Of a DNA stretch of 64,000 nucleotides, positions 39,792 through 51,441 are shown piece after piece. The DNA comes from Gymnogyps californianus (Eukaryota; Chordata; Aves; Accipitriformes; Cathartidae), in the NCBI RefSeq assembly GCF_018139145.2, contig NC_059486.1:5022001-5086000 (forward strand). Reading direction: 5' to 3'. Each line of letters begins with the position of its first letter. Within the stretch, counting starts at the first letter, position 1. A model generated the notes under the pieces. It did not search any database. It was not told where the DNA came from and saw only the letters and a program-made list of their open reading frames with translations. A program made the position numbers and the translations under genes.

Positions 39792-42700
39792 GTGAGTGCT
39801 ATATATTGTGTGTGTATATAAAACATATGTATGTGTATGTGCATCCACTTCCATATGACTATGTCTAGTCCTTAAATATTAAGTATGTCTACAATACTGT
39901 TGCGACTCTGATGGCTATGTCGTGTAGATGCACTTCAAACTCTTTCTGTAGCCATGGTGACACAGGGCAAACTGCACAACAACAGCCACCTGATAGGCAG
40001 GGAAAAGTGTTGGGGAAGTTGTCCTGTTGAGCTCTGAGCTGTCTTGATTATGTGACCAACTTGTTTGAACCTAGATACATTGGTAATGCCAGTGTAGACA
40101 AATTCAGTGCTTTGCCTTTCAGCCCACTTTAAAACTTTTTAATATTTTGAATTTATTACTTTCACTGCACTCGAAGAAGCTGGCTCATTCTGAGGTTATC
40201 ACAGAGAAGAATTAATTTACTGAAATTTTTCCTCGTATAGCTCTATTGTTTCCACTGTTGGTAACAAGATCTGGTCTGTACAAGGAGAAAATCCTGGAAA
40301 CATTATGATAAGTTATTGGTAAAATATAGTTTAAATTTATTTAAATATTATCTGTGACTTACACTGTTTGTCTTCTGTGGATCTGTATTCTCTTCCAAGG
40401 TGGAGAAAAGGAGTCACAGACACAAAACAAGTTCATAGCCATCCATCAGGCCCCTGGCAGAAATTATATTAGAAACAATTACCTGTTTCTTACAGACCGT
40501 ACAGTCTGTTCAGTGTGTCTTCTTGGAAAAGCAGAAAACTTAGACAAACCTGCATTTTCTGTATTACTTGTGTTGTACATGCTTCCATGTGCTTGAATGG
40601 AAATCCTCAACATTCCTGATCTTGCATTCAGTCTTCAAAAATGTTTCTGCACTTCATTAAGACTTTTGATTCAAGATTCCACCCACATGGATTCAGTTAC
40701 AGGATCAGGGAGAGTGAAAATAAATATTTGTTGTCTAAAAATTTAGGAATTTTCTTAAAGTATGCTGCAGAAATACCTACACATCTTTCAGTCTTCTTGT
40801 GCTTCAGGGAGCTGCTCTCTGCCTTTAGAAGGGATTGGGACTGCCTCTTTAATGACATAAAAAGATTAAAGGCCAATGACAGTAAAAGGTTTCCTCATTT
40901 GGTATAGTAGATCTAAGAAAATTCAGGTTCCATTGGAAGATTGAGAAAAGAGAGTTTCCAAGTTATTTTAAGATAAATCCCATAATTCTAGGGGGAGAGA
41001 AAAAACCCAAACAGATTACTTTGCTTAACTGTCACTTTAATCAGTGGGCTGGTTTTAAGCTTGTGCAATTCTATATGCCTGTCAAGGGTGAATATGAATA
41101 CCCTTTTGCGCCGATGTAAATGAAGGTGGAAGAAGCAAGGCAGGAAAGACTCACCATAAGAAACTTCTGTCTTGCTGCAGTGGCATTGAGAACTCCTAAT
41201 GATTCCCCTAAGACCCAGGGAAGATTATCTAATGCTGAGTTCTCTGCCAACACAAAACCAACAGATTCAGCAAGCTCCCTTCCTCCAGTGGGAAGACAAA
41301 AGGGATGACCCCACAGTGCAGTGGTTGCTGCTAGGATCGTCTCTCTCTCCTTCCCAAACTCTGCCAGCTCAGCATGGACGAAGTGCTAGTCATCAGTGGA
41401 GTCCTAGACCACCCCTTCAATCCTTCCCTTTGGAATGCCAGGAGTGTCTTTCTGCACCATAAAAATAAACCCTTCTTGCTATTCTTCCTGGTATCACTCA
41501 AAATAAACAAACGGCAAGCACTCAAACCACAAACTAAATACCATGTCAGCAGCACCACCTTGGAAAGTTTGCCTTGGATAAAAAGAGATTCCAAAACACC
41601 TATTCCCACAGTTTAGCAGGTAGATAGGATGTCCATCACCCAGTGCAAACTGGGCTGAAATGACTAGGAAACCAATGAAAGTATAGAAAGTTCAGTCAAA
41701 GATGTGATCTCCGTTCTGCAACAGCTAATGATGTGTGTATTTTTCTACTTCTTCTGTGCTTTGACTTTTCTTTTGTGCCATGTCAGGACTAACCTGGCAT
41801 GGTTCTGGAAAGCCCAGATACATTTCCATAGACTGTAGATGAGAGGCAGGGTGGGGGAAGTTATTTTGTAAGTGGCTTCTTATTTATCAGATTTCTTCCC
41901 TGCAATTTCAGGATAATGACCCTTGCCATGTAATTGCTTTCCGAAACAGAGAAGAAAAAAAAAAAAAAATCCTTCCACAAACCTGTTATAAACTTAATTC
42001 CCTTAAATTAATTGTATTTTTCGGTGGTTGTGCTGTTTTCTGTGCTCTACAGCGCAGCCGTAAGTGGCTTTTCTGACCCCACATGGGAAGATTCTCATTA
42101 GCAGTGTATTAGGATCTCTTACTGACAAGCCTGGGAAAGGGATTCTGTTCACTTAAATGATAGAATATCTGTGGTTTAGTAGACTAGAGGAGACCCTGGT
42201 AATCAGGGGCTGGAGGTTAGTCCCACTTTTGATATGGATTTTGCATGTTTGTCAGTCGCTTTGCCTGATCGTGATTCAATTTCTCAATGTATAAAGTAGG
42301 AGCAAGACAGTTATCCTGGGCCAAATCTGTCCAGCTTTGGCTCTGATTCTTGGCTCCAGCAGAATCCATGAAGATTGCTAAATATTTTGCAGAATGAAGC
42401 CCACAGTTAGTCTTTTCTGGCTGTTCTGCTGAGGTAATAGGTCACTTCTGTGTTAGTTCACTGAAATCACTGCCCTTTGCAGTGGATGAGCCAACTCAGT
42501 AGTTCCAGTAGTTAATTAGGGATCAAGGTATATAATTATGTTCTCACTGATTGCCAGAAATTGAAATCCGTCGTTGGTTAATCATAATGGTATGAAATGC
42601 TGTGCCCTTTCCACAGTGTTTTTACAGAAACTGAGAGAAGAATCTTCAAGAAACTGGTTTTGGTCTCTCGGGCTTTGAGGGAAACGTCTTCAGGAAAGAC

Positions 42701-45700
42701 ACATACAGCTCTTTAAATACTCATAGCCAGCTCTGCGTTTTCCAAAAAGACACAGAGAAGCTCAAGGAAAGTGACAACTTTGTAACAGTGGGCCTTGCAA
42801 ACCGAATTTTAGCTTCTTTTGTTAGACGAAGCAGTTAGGTTCAGCCAAATACTTTCGACCATTGTAGGAAACAAAGTATCTGTTCCTGGAGAACAGTGGT
42901 CTTTGGTAGCAGCCACTCTCACAGGATTAACAGGGTTTCATGCACAATTTAAAAAAAAAAAAACAACCCAACTTCAATTTTGAAGCTTTCCTGCTTTTGT
43001 GTTTTGTTCGTCAGGTTCTGTAGTTTTGCAGACAGAGCTGTCTGCACAAAATTATGGGTTACCTTATATACCTCAGTTCCTGAGGCATAAATGCTAATAG
43101 GACAAAGAGTATCTGCTGGGCATCTGAAGTCCAGCTATGGTTAGAAAGATTTACTGAAGAGTAAGTAGGTAGCATGCAGAGTCAAGGACATACTACACTT
43201 TAAACAGAAATGTAACTCAGCTCATTTGTTGTCACTTATGTGTTGATCTTTGTGAGACAGGTAAGAATTAAGGAAAAAAAAACCAACAGATTTTTGCTTC
43301 AGTTCTGCATGGCTTATTTTCATGGCCATCAGAACTGACCACTGGCACAATTTCTCTGATCTCTGAGTCCAGTTAAGTTTTATGTATTCTCAAAATTGTC
43401 CCCACTTACTGAATCTGACACTGCTATGAGGAACCAGGAAAGACAACTCTGGTATGACTAAGATTTGTATTTCCTTCTCTTAAGTAAAGCGGAATAAGAA
43501 ATTAACTTATTTTGTCAAGTTCCATGAAAAAAATAGTGTGAAATCAATAGTTCTCAGAGTAAAAAGAATAATAAAGTAATCGAAGCAAAGCTCTGGTAGA
43601 AAAGGAAAAGTTCAGTGAAACAGATTTCTACAAAATCCATCAGAACTTTTCCGCCGGCCAGGAGGTGTTGTTTATGTCTCAGAGGACAAAGGTGGAAAGG
43701 TATCAGATCAGCCTGCTTGTGACTGTGCTGTTCCAGCAGCCGTCGGGCTTGTTGGAAGTCAGAGACATATTTGATGTGTATTGTATATCCATCTCTCTCG
43801 CTTAGTGAATTGGGAAGTGTATAAATGTGGTTTAATTTGGCAATAACGCAATACATAGAATTTGCAGAGTAATTGGGAAAGCAGAATAAAAACCTACACT
43901 TCTTTCTTTGGGTCTCACAGCCTTGAAAGGGTGGCAGTAATATTCCATTGTAAGCAGTGTACTGATTTTTCCAAAGTGACTAAGGGTGATCCCAAAAAAC
44001 TCAGGTAGGAAAAATGATCCTTCCATCAGGGTAAAGTCACATGTTGCAGGGAAGAGTTGTGAGTTAAAGAAAAGCATGGACAGTGTCAAGGAGTAGTTCT
44101 CAAACAAGAGAATGAGAAATTTGTCCAGGGAAGAAGGGTCTGAGAAGTAGCTTCTGCAGGTGACCCATGGGAGGAGCAATACCTCAGGGCAAGGCTCACG
44201 ACCTCATGCTGATGTGAGGGAGCCTCTGCTGTTCTCTGTAAAGGGGCTAAAGGCCACAGGCAAGGTGTGCTTAGGACTGGGGAAAACAGTTTGATACTGA
44301 GCTAACACTTTCAAACAGGAAAGCGGACATTAGGGGCATAGGATATGTCTTAGCAGGTCCTGGGAGGGAGAAAAGCCATAAGCTGTAAAGTCTGCACGCT
44401 GTCACTGCAGCGGTCACTGATTTGCAAAGTACATCGTACATAATTTGGAACAGCAAGCGCCAGGACGTCAGTGCATCCTCAAGTTAATGAAAAGAGCAAG
44501 GTGAAACGGTTAATGAATAACATGGAAAAAACATAGTGATCACCATCTGTCTGCAGTGTGGTGGTACTTTTCCTGAACAGAGTACTCTTGTTAAAACCTG
44601 ACCTCTTAAAAGATTTTAAAAGAGTTAATGTTCCACGTTTGCCTCAGGTTAGTTCAGTTTTTTGTCCTCTCTTTCCCTCTTAACAGCTTTTGTTCCTTTC
44701 AGTCAACTTTCTTCTTTACTTTTCCTCCTAGATCTGTTTTTAAAACCAATTCACTAACACATTCACTGAGAACAGTTAACACTTCTAGAAAATTGTTTCT
44801 TTCTGCCATCCCTCAGTTTCAGCCTTGCGTTCTTTAGGTCATGCATAGGTATACTGCAGCATCTACCAATGGCTAATCAAGCAATTCCAGTAACCAGCCT
44901 TTTCAGTACAAAAATACCACAGCAGTAAGTTCTTCAGCAAGACAGCTTGGGCCCAGAGCCCATCTTCCAGCCTTCTTCCTTGAAGTACTTCCCTCATCCT
45001 TAAAGTACTGCCATGGCAGATTGGAAATTTCTCTTTCCCCTCTGGCATCAGCAGCTAACAGGGTGCAAGCATATTTGGTAAACACTCCTCTTGCTTTAAC
45101 CACACTGTAGTTTTAAGGGCAATATGCATTTTCCCAGCTATGAAGTCATGTTCTACCTTTCCATGTATACATAACAATAGAAAACATTTTTTAAGTTGCA
45201 TCCATTATTAGTATGTGTTGATCTACGTTTCTGCTGCACTGGATGTTCCCTAATTCAGAGAAGAAAATTTAGAAAGTGAAGGTGGTATCTGCATTCACAT
45301 TGTTTTGTCCTTGTGCTGGCCCTAAATATGTTGGTAATTTTGCATTGTTTTGGTTTGGTTTTGTATTTTTCTTACAATACAATTGTACTCTGGGTAAAGT
45401 TGGGAACACAGCATTGTCAATGAATGCTACAATATGTCCCGTGGCTTCAGGCACTGAGCCAAAGCGTACTAGAGCTGTCAGTTCTTAACGTTCTTCATTA
45501 GCTGCTTTTGTTACTTGGATCTGCTTGCAGTACATTTTAAGCTTTTGAAACAGGAGATGGAACACATTAAATAAAATCAGAGATTAATATGGTTACTCTT
45601 TTCTGGTGATTGCATTTCTAGTAACCTAGATTTAAGTTTAATTATTCATCTCCAGGGAAAGCACTGGACAACAATGCTAATGCCTGGTATATATGGTATT

Positions 45701-47698
45701 TGTTTCTTCACGATCATTGCTGGGAAAACACTGTTGCTGTCACAAAGAGGTTAGAAGAAAAAGTTTTCTTTATTACCAGTGATCTCTCTGGCTTATTTGC
45801 TAATGCTTGTTGCAACACTTATCATTCCTGTAGAAATATCTGTCATATGACAAACTGGTTACATTTCTGTAGGGCACAACTGACTTCTAGAAATGTGTTT
45901 AAAAAAAAAAAAAAAAAATCCAGAACTGAGTGAACTTAGAGACATAAATTCCCTGCCATGGCAAAAGAGCACTTTGCCTGCAAAAAGACTAGAAGAAATC
46001 AGGAGATCAAACTGAGGAAAGGAGGAAACAGTAAGCTTGGAAAAGAAACAGTGGAATCCTCTGATGAATTTTATTTGTGTGTTCCATATAAAAAATGGGG
46101 GAGGAAAATCTATTTTGTGATTAGAGATCAGGATTGTGAGTTGAAGAGCATGGTTGCTATTCCTGGCTATGGCATAGCTCTATAGAATAAATCTGATCTT
46201 CAGAGGTGGATTTCTATGATGAAATCCCTTTTATCCTGTTGAATCTCAGGCAATCGTCCCTGTGCTCTCAGAAAGATTGGCTAAATTTTTACTGCTACTC
46301 AAAGAACTCATTGCAGTGACTGCAGACCTGGAAATTTGTAACTATTCCCTTTATATACATTTTAGGACCCTAAAAATCTCCCAGTGAGATATTTCTCCCT
46401 TTTGTAAGGTGACTCCAAACATATTCCAACCACCTGTACTTGGGAACTACTTAAGGAGAATGTGCTGCATGCAGGTCCTGCGTTCATATGTCTAAAAAAC
46501 CATTTTTAAGCACCTTGGGATCTTTCAACATTAGAGGTCTACCTCAAATGAGAGCATTAGAAGCTGGTCAGGAGAGGTTCTTTTGCCTACTTTCTATATG
46601 CTTTTCCTTTATTTTTAACCCTGCTTCCTTTTTGTCTTTGTAGCTTTCAGAGGACATAAAGAAAAAATGGAAGTGAACAAAAAAATGTTCACTCACCTCG
46701 TTTCATCTCAGAACTGCTTCAGTTCACATATCTTCTGCCTACAATACCCATTCCAACTTCTTTTTCATGCTCAAGTTCTCACCCTGCATCCTTTGATGTC
46801 TGACCTTGTAAATTATCGTTAGGCATTTCTGCTGCCTTTAATGGTTTCATTTGGAGGAAATGAAGCTCATACCTTTTCTCTTCATCTTTTTTATTGTCTG
46901 AGCTATTTGATGAAGAATTAGATCTTTTGGCACAATCTGTCTTTTGTGAACGGCTCCTGCCTGTCTGTAATCCAACATAAACCTTTCATTTTTTTTTTAA
47001 TCTCTTCCTGTTCATCAATTCCTATGTTCTCCCCACTGTTCTGTTTGTATCATCAGTGCAATATTTGGGGGTCTTAGAGATCCAGCACTTCTTAAATATA
47101 ACTCCTTGATTTGCTATTGTTTGTATCTTCCAGAAGCACTTTCTCAGCAGATATTTCTGCCATGCAGCTTTCAGAATTTAATTCAGTAATCAAGTATCTT
47201 TTGACTGAAAGTGAACCAAGTACAAAGTCTGTACAACTCTCACTGATGATACATTTAATTCCACAGACTGTGGAATATGAAATAGGGAGTGCCAGTTTGA
47301 CAAGTTGGTATGCACTTACCGTTTCCTCCTTGAGCAAGACAGATCGCGGTCTTCTTCCCTAATTGTTTGGATATCACCCAAATGTAAGTTAGTTAAGTTT
47401 TGCAAATATTTTAGAATCTATATTGGTGTCATAAACTGTTTGCCTCAACTGGAAGATGATCTTCTGTGTAACATCCTATTCATTCTCATTGTTGTAGATA
47501 TGATGGCTGGAGTCTCAGGTTTGAGGGGGAATAATAAGAGGGAGTCTTGAAAGTTGTCAAGGGAGTTGGTTGTCAACCATTCTCATCATCACCATCTAAT
47601 GGTAGATAGGCATGAGTTCAAAATGCCAAATGAACATGATTTTTTCAAGTTACCATGAACAGGACCTAAGAGCCAAATATTGTTCTTTCTGTTTCCAG
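39792..47698 (+). other. SLC5A1-like: Intron 2 (phase 0), about 7.9 kb
   Basis: The largest intron in the window, GTGAGT...TTTCCAG. It holds A-runs (A18 at 45901-45918, others near 41948 and 42951) but no repeat I can name. On the minus strand, two overlapping frames of 115 and 100 codons (44179-43832 and 43856-43554) are the longest open stretch. They are in different frames and have no recognised domain. Confidence 0.8.
45901..45918 (+). repeat. Poly(A) run of 18 bases
   Basis: Homopolymer in intron 2, with no recognisable retroposed body before it. Confidence 0.8.
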
Positions 47699-47803
47699 AT
47701 TGGTGCTTCTCTGTTTGCCAGTAACATTGGCAGTGGACATTTTGTGGGAATAGCAGGAACAGCAGCAGCTGGAGGAATTGCCATTGGAGGATATGAATGG
47801 AAT
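47699..47803 (+). CDS. SLC5A1-like: Sodium/glucose cotransporter, coding exon 3
   Basis: Residues 54-88 form the core helix (human TM1) that contributes to both the sugar and the Na+ site. The sequence reads [17 protein letters not shown], then [18 protein letters not shown]. With the constant human offset of 16, N62, H67 and E86 correspond to sugar contacts N78, H83 and E102, and A60 and I63 to the Na2 site. The outer-gate residues differ from human: I71 replaces L87 and Y85 replaces F101. AGTAAAGG is also unusual, where human SGLT1 has AGTGAASG. GSGH is SGLT1-like; human SGLT3 has GSNH. The exon is 105 bases, phase 0, with acceptor TTTCCAG and donor GTAAGT. Confidence 0.95.
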
Positions 47804-49028
47804 GTAAGTGGCATGCATTTAAGTGAACATATTTGTGACATCAAGATTATCTGCAGAGGTTAATCAGAGTAACATTGCCTAGTAATTTAGGACTGTCTAA
47901 GTTTGTGCTTGGCAACACTTGTTTTCTGTACAGACCAGTAAGTGCCAATGTAATCTACTATTTAGCTCATCCTCCTTGGTCCTTGTCCAAGCCACTGGGA
48001 GAAGATTACCCTTTTCTGTTGAATGAGGCTTTTTAGAGAGCATTTGAACCAAATAAATTGGTGGATTCTCTTCTTTATACATTGCTTTTGATTACTTTTA
48101 AAGTATTTATAAAGAGCACTTTCAGATTTCAGGATGTTGGGAAGAATTTATCAGTTTTGTAATCCATAGTATTTTTTACAGCATTTTGCTATATAGGAAT
48201 TGTTGAAGGGGCTTTGATTTCTTCACAGGCTATAAGAAATTTTGGACATCCTTCACAACAACCTGCATTTCAAAAATCTTTTCCTCTTTACGTTCTCCTT
48301 CCTCTAATTATGTGTGTGTTTTGCTTATGGTTGCAGTATAGGGTAGAGATATCCAAGCTGACTTTAAATGGACTACTTGGGGTACCAGGAGTAGTGTTAA
48401 CTGCAACAGCACGGAGATTCACATGAGCTATTTCAGTCCATTTCCTTCTATTCTCAGGCTCTGTGGGTGTGGATAATAATGCCCTTGTTCTGCTTAATTC
48501 ACCTTCATGGAAGGGATTATACCATGACACAAAGGACTTAATGAGCGTACATAGGTCGATACTTTCCTTGTATACAATTCTGTGCAGTGAAAGAAGCATA
48601 CCACCCTGGTGGATTTGGCTTTTTTCCTTAGCAAGTAGATCATTGCTGCAAATAGTCAAGTACTCATATGATATAAATATTTAAGAAGAAGGATAAAGGC
48701 TAAAATGAACTCTGAGATGTGCACAGTTAATCTGTCATCTTTCTCTGTTTGCTTACACTAGTCCTGTAACAAACCTGATTTCCCTTCTCTTTGTACCAAA
48801 ACTAAGCAAAACAAAACAGAACAAGCATTGCTTGAAATTTCATGGTATTCAAATCTCTAAGACCCATATCCTTCTTCAAACGTATCCACGTCTAGCAATT
48901 CATCTCCTGCAAGATTCTCTGTGAACTAATATCAATACACAGTGTACAACAATTGTTGTTTAGGAAGAAGCAATGATGCATCTGTGTATTTGAGCAGATA
49001 CATTACATAGTTCATTACTTATGAACTT

Positions 49029-49330
49029 ATCGGTCAGTGGGTGGTGAGCAATTGCATTGTGCATCACTGTTTTTTTTTTCCTTCCCCCCCCTTCCTTTTT
49101 TTTGTTATATTCCTTTTCATTACTATTATTATTATTATATTTCATTATTATTATTATTATTGTTAATATTATATTTTACTTTAGTTATTAAACTGTTCTT
49201 ATCTCAACCCACGAGTTCTGCCTTCTTTCCCGGTTCTCCTCCCCATCCCACCGGGAGCAGGGGGGGCAGGACGGGGAGTGAGGGAGTGGCTGCGTGGTGC
49301 TTGGCTGCTGACTGGAGTTAAACCACGACA
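49029..49330 (-). mobile_element. Inverted 5' half of an avian LTR
   Basis: The reverse complement of this piece reads TGTCGTGGTTTAAC..., then a GGTTGAGATAAGAACAGTTTAATA motif, an ATT/AAT trinucleotide run (about 49125-49170 on the + strand) and TGATGCACAATGCAATTGC. This is the same order as the first roughly 240 bases of the LTR at 27305. It is head-to-head with the direct 3' half that follows at 49345-49665. The outer edge ATCGGTC (49029-49035) is the reverse complement of GACCGAT (49346-49352) in the neighbouring half. Confidence 0.85.
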
Positions 49331-49344
49331 GTCCTTTCTGGCTC

Positions 49345-49665
49345 AGACCGATGCCAGAGCCGCGATCTGCCCCTCCCGGCCAGCTGCCCCCTGTTTATAC
49401 ACCGGGCATGACGTTCCATGGTATGGAATACCCCTTTGGCTAGTTCAGGTCAGCTGCCCTGGCCATGCTCCCTCCCAGCTTCTTGTGCACCTGCTTGCTG
49501 GCAGAGCATGGGAAACTGAAAAGTCCTTGGCTTAAGATAAGCGCTACTTAGCAACAACTAAAACATCAGCGTGTTATCAACAGTATTCTCACACTAAATC
49601 CAAAACACAGCACTGTACCGGCTACTAAGAAGAGAGTTAACTCTGTCCCAGCCGAAACCAGGACA
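49345..49665 (+). mobile_element. Direct 3' half of an avian LTR
   Basis: It begins near AGACCGATGCC and continues through TTTATACACCGGGCATGACG, CCATGGTATGGAATA near 49417, and the terminal GAAACCAGGACA. This matches the last roughly 320 bases of the LTR at 27305-27895 in the same orientation. It is adjacent to the inverted 5' half, so together they make one LTR whose 5' half is flipped. AAAAC follows the end at 49666-49670, but no matching copy is seen at the other side, as expected after rearrangement. Confidence 0.85.
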
Positions 49666-50159
49666 AAAACATACGGCCATCTCACAGAGACCCAGCGCAG
49701 AAGGCAGTTAATGATCAAAATAATAATCAAAAGAAGTGCTACTCTCCCCAGTACCTAGATTTGCAGATATCACAACATACCATTGCAGCATACCTGATTC
49801 TGACAGGGAAAGTATCCTGCATTAGTGGCTCTGGGATCAAGATGCTAGCAAACAGGTCTCAGGTAGCAGGCTTCACCTTCCTTAATATTTCGCAGAAATG
49901 GTAGTCTTATGGGCTGGTTGCATTTTAACCGTCATTAAACCAGGTTCCCTAGGCCTGCTCTGAAGAGGGCTAGGATAGTCTGGTGTTGCTAGTGGAGTGG
50001 TGCTTTGATGCTAGAGGCCAATCCTGTGAGCAGAAATCAGCTGTTTTTCTAGAAAATGTATTATTATAATGTGTGCTTCTCTGGGACATCTAAGCATGAA
50101 ATCCAGGCTGCATAATACCTGACAAATTTTTTGGCCAAGATTTCATTCCCAAATTTTCA

Positions 50160-50164
50160 ACTGT
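50160..50164 (+). repeat. Target-site duplication ACTGT, left copy
   Basis: Directly precedes LTR start TGTCATGG; repeated exactly at 50761-50765. Confidence 0.85.
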
Positions 50165-50760
50165 TGTCATGGTTTAATCCCAGCTGTGCAACTAAGCACC
50201 ACACAGCCACTTGCTCACTCCCCACTGGTGGGATGGGGGAGAGAATCGGAAGGGTAAAAGTGAGAAAACTCGTGGGTTGAGATAAAGACAGTTTAATAGG
50301 TAAAGCAAAAGCCATGCATGCAAGCAAAGCAAAACAAGGAATTCATTCATCACTTCCCATCGGCAGGCAGGTGTTCAGCCATCTCCAGGAAAGCAGGGCT
50401 CCATCATGTGTCATGGTTACTGGGGAAGACAAACGCCACCACTCCAAACATCCCCCCCTTCCTTCCTCTTCCCCCAGCTTTATATGCTGAGCATGACGTC
50501 ATATGGTATGGAATATCCCTTTGGGCAGTTGGGGTCAGCTGTCCCGGCTGTGTCCCCTCCCAGCTTCTTGTGCACCCCCAGCCTGCTCGCTGGTGGGGTG
50601 GGGTGAGAAGCTGAAAAGGCCTTGGCTCTGTGTAAGCACTGCTCAGCAATAATGGAAACATCTCTGTATTATCAACACTGTTTCCAGCACAAATCCAAAA
50701 CGTAGCCCCATACCAGCTACTGTGAGGAAAATTAACTCTACCCCAGCCCAAACCAGCACA
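50165..50760 (+). mobile_element. Solo LTR in intron 3, same strand as the gene (596 bp)
   Basis: It starts TGTCATGGTTTAATCCCAGC and ends CCCAAACCAGCACA, and is flanked by perfect ACTGT duplications. Middle landmarks are GGTTGAGATAAAGACAGTTTAATAG near 50275 and TTTATATGCTGAGCATGACGTCATATGG near 50480; the TGACGTCA within the latter is a perfect CRE. It is homologous to, but diverged from, the LTR at 27305, so it is a related subfamily or a separate insertion. No internal retroviral genes remain. Because it is in the sense orientation and 165 bases before exon 4, LTR-driven transcripts could in principle start here. Confidence 0.9.
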
Positions 50761-50765
50761 ACTGT
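50761..50765 (+). repeat. Target-site duplication ACTGT, right copy
   Basis: Exact copy of 50160-50164 directly after the LTR. Confidence 0.85.
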
Positions 50766-50925
50766 AAATCAAAGGACAGAACAGTTCCTCCTCCCCCTGA
50801 CCCCCACAATACCCAGGTTTATGTGGTTTCAATGGTCTCTAGCTGCTATTGGGTCTGATAAATGGTCTTTGGGAGTGCTATTTAGAGAGAGGAGGCTAAT
50901 TCAACTCATCTTGTCTTGGCTGCAG

Positions 50926-50985
50926 GCTCTGATACTTGTGGTTGTTCTAGGATGGGTGTTTGTACCCATCTACATCAAAGCTGGG
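50926..50985 (+). CDS. SLC5A1-like: Sodium/glucose cotransporter, coding exon 4
   Basis: The exon encodes residues 89-108, ALILVVVLGWVFVPIYIKAG, which is human TM2 with the VPIYIKAG end conserved almost without change in SGLT1. Human SGLT3 reads VPIYIKSG with a different helix before it, so this exon favours SGLT1. It has 60 bases, phase 0 at both ends, acceptor GGCTGCAG and donor GTAAGT. A 596-bp LTR ends 165 bases upstream, leaving the acceptor and its pyrimidine-containing tract intact. Confidence 0.95.
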
Positions 50986-51336
50986 GTAAGTCAAAACAGT
51001 ACGTTATGCTTTTCTTTGCTGCTTATGTTTGCGGATCAGGTCTTGAATATTGCAAAGCCATTATGAATGGCACGAGATCTGAGCATGCTAGAACTGTACT
51101 ATATTAAGTCTGTATATATTTGAAAAGTGAGGGTTCTCTGTTCTGAGACCTGAGCTGAGAAGTACTTGGTACTCTCTCCTTGTTCTCCTTTGATTCCTGG
51201 AGCTGCTCTTCCTTGCAACTGCATTTGCAGCTCCCCTCCCTTTGTGCTCCACTCTTATCTGAGCAGCAAAAGACTTCCTCTAATTTGCTTTCTATCTGTT
51301 CCCCATTATCTGAAACCTTATCTACCCTCCCTGCAG
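50986..51336 (+). other. SLC5A1-like: Intron 4 (phase 0)
   Basis: 351 bases, GTAAGT...CCTGCAG. No element recognised. Confidence 0.9.
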
Positions 51337-51441
51337 GTGGTGACAATGCCAGAGTATCTGAAGAAGCGTTTTGGTGGAAAACGGATTCAGGTCTACCTGT
51401 CAGTCCTTTCTCTGATCTTGTATGTTTTCACAAAGATCTCA
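51337..51441 (+). CDS. SLC5A1-like: Sodium/glucose cotransporter, coding exon 5
   Basis: Residues 109-143 carry the family motif [20 protein letters not shown] (109-128), an intracellular loop rich in Lys and Arg, followed by the hydrophobic helix [19 protein letters not shown] at the end matches SGLT1; human SGLT3 has LLIS there. The exon is 105 bases, phase 0, with acceptor CTGCAG and donor GTAAGT. It continues in frame into exon 6 (ADIFSGAVF). Confidence 0.95.

Larger units (their letters stand above)
47804..50925 (+). other. SLC5A1-like: Intron 3 (phase 0), invaded by two LTRs
   Basis: 3122 bases, GTAAGT...TGCAG. About 40 percent is retroviral LTR sequence: the half-inverted copy at 49029-49665 and the solo LTR at 50165-50760. 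The latter ends 165 bases before exon 4. The remainder is unremarkable. Confidence 0.85.

Noticed and set aside
43554..44179. Two adjoining minus-strand frames (115 and 100 codons) in intron 2
   Set aside because: They are in different frames, have no recognised domain, and are of a length expected by chance in a 64-kb window.
50404..50832. Minus-strand frame of 142 codons, the longest in the window
   Set aside because: It lies almost wholly within the LTR at 50165-50760, antisense to it, and has no retroviral or host domain.
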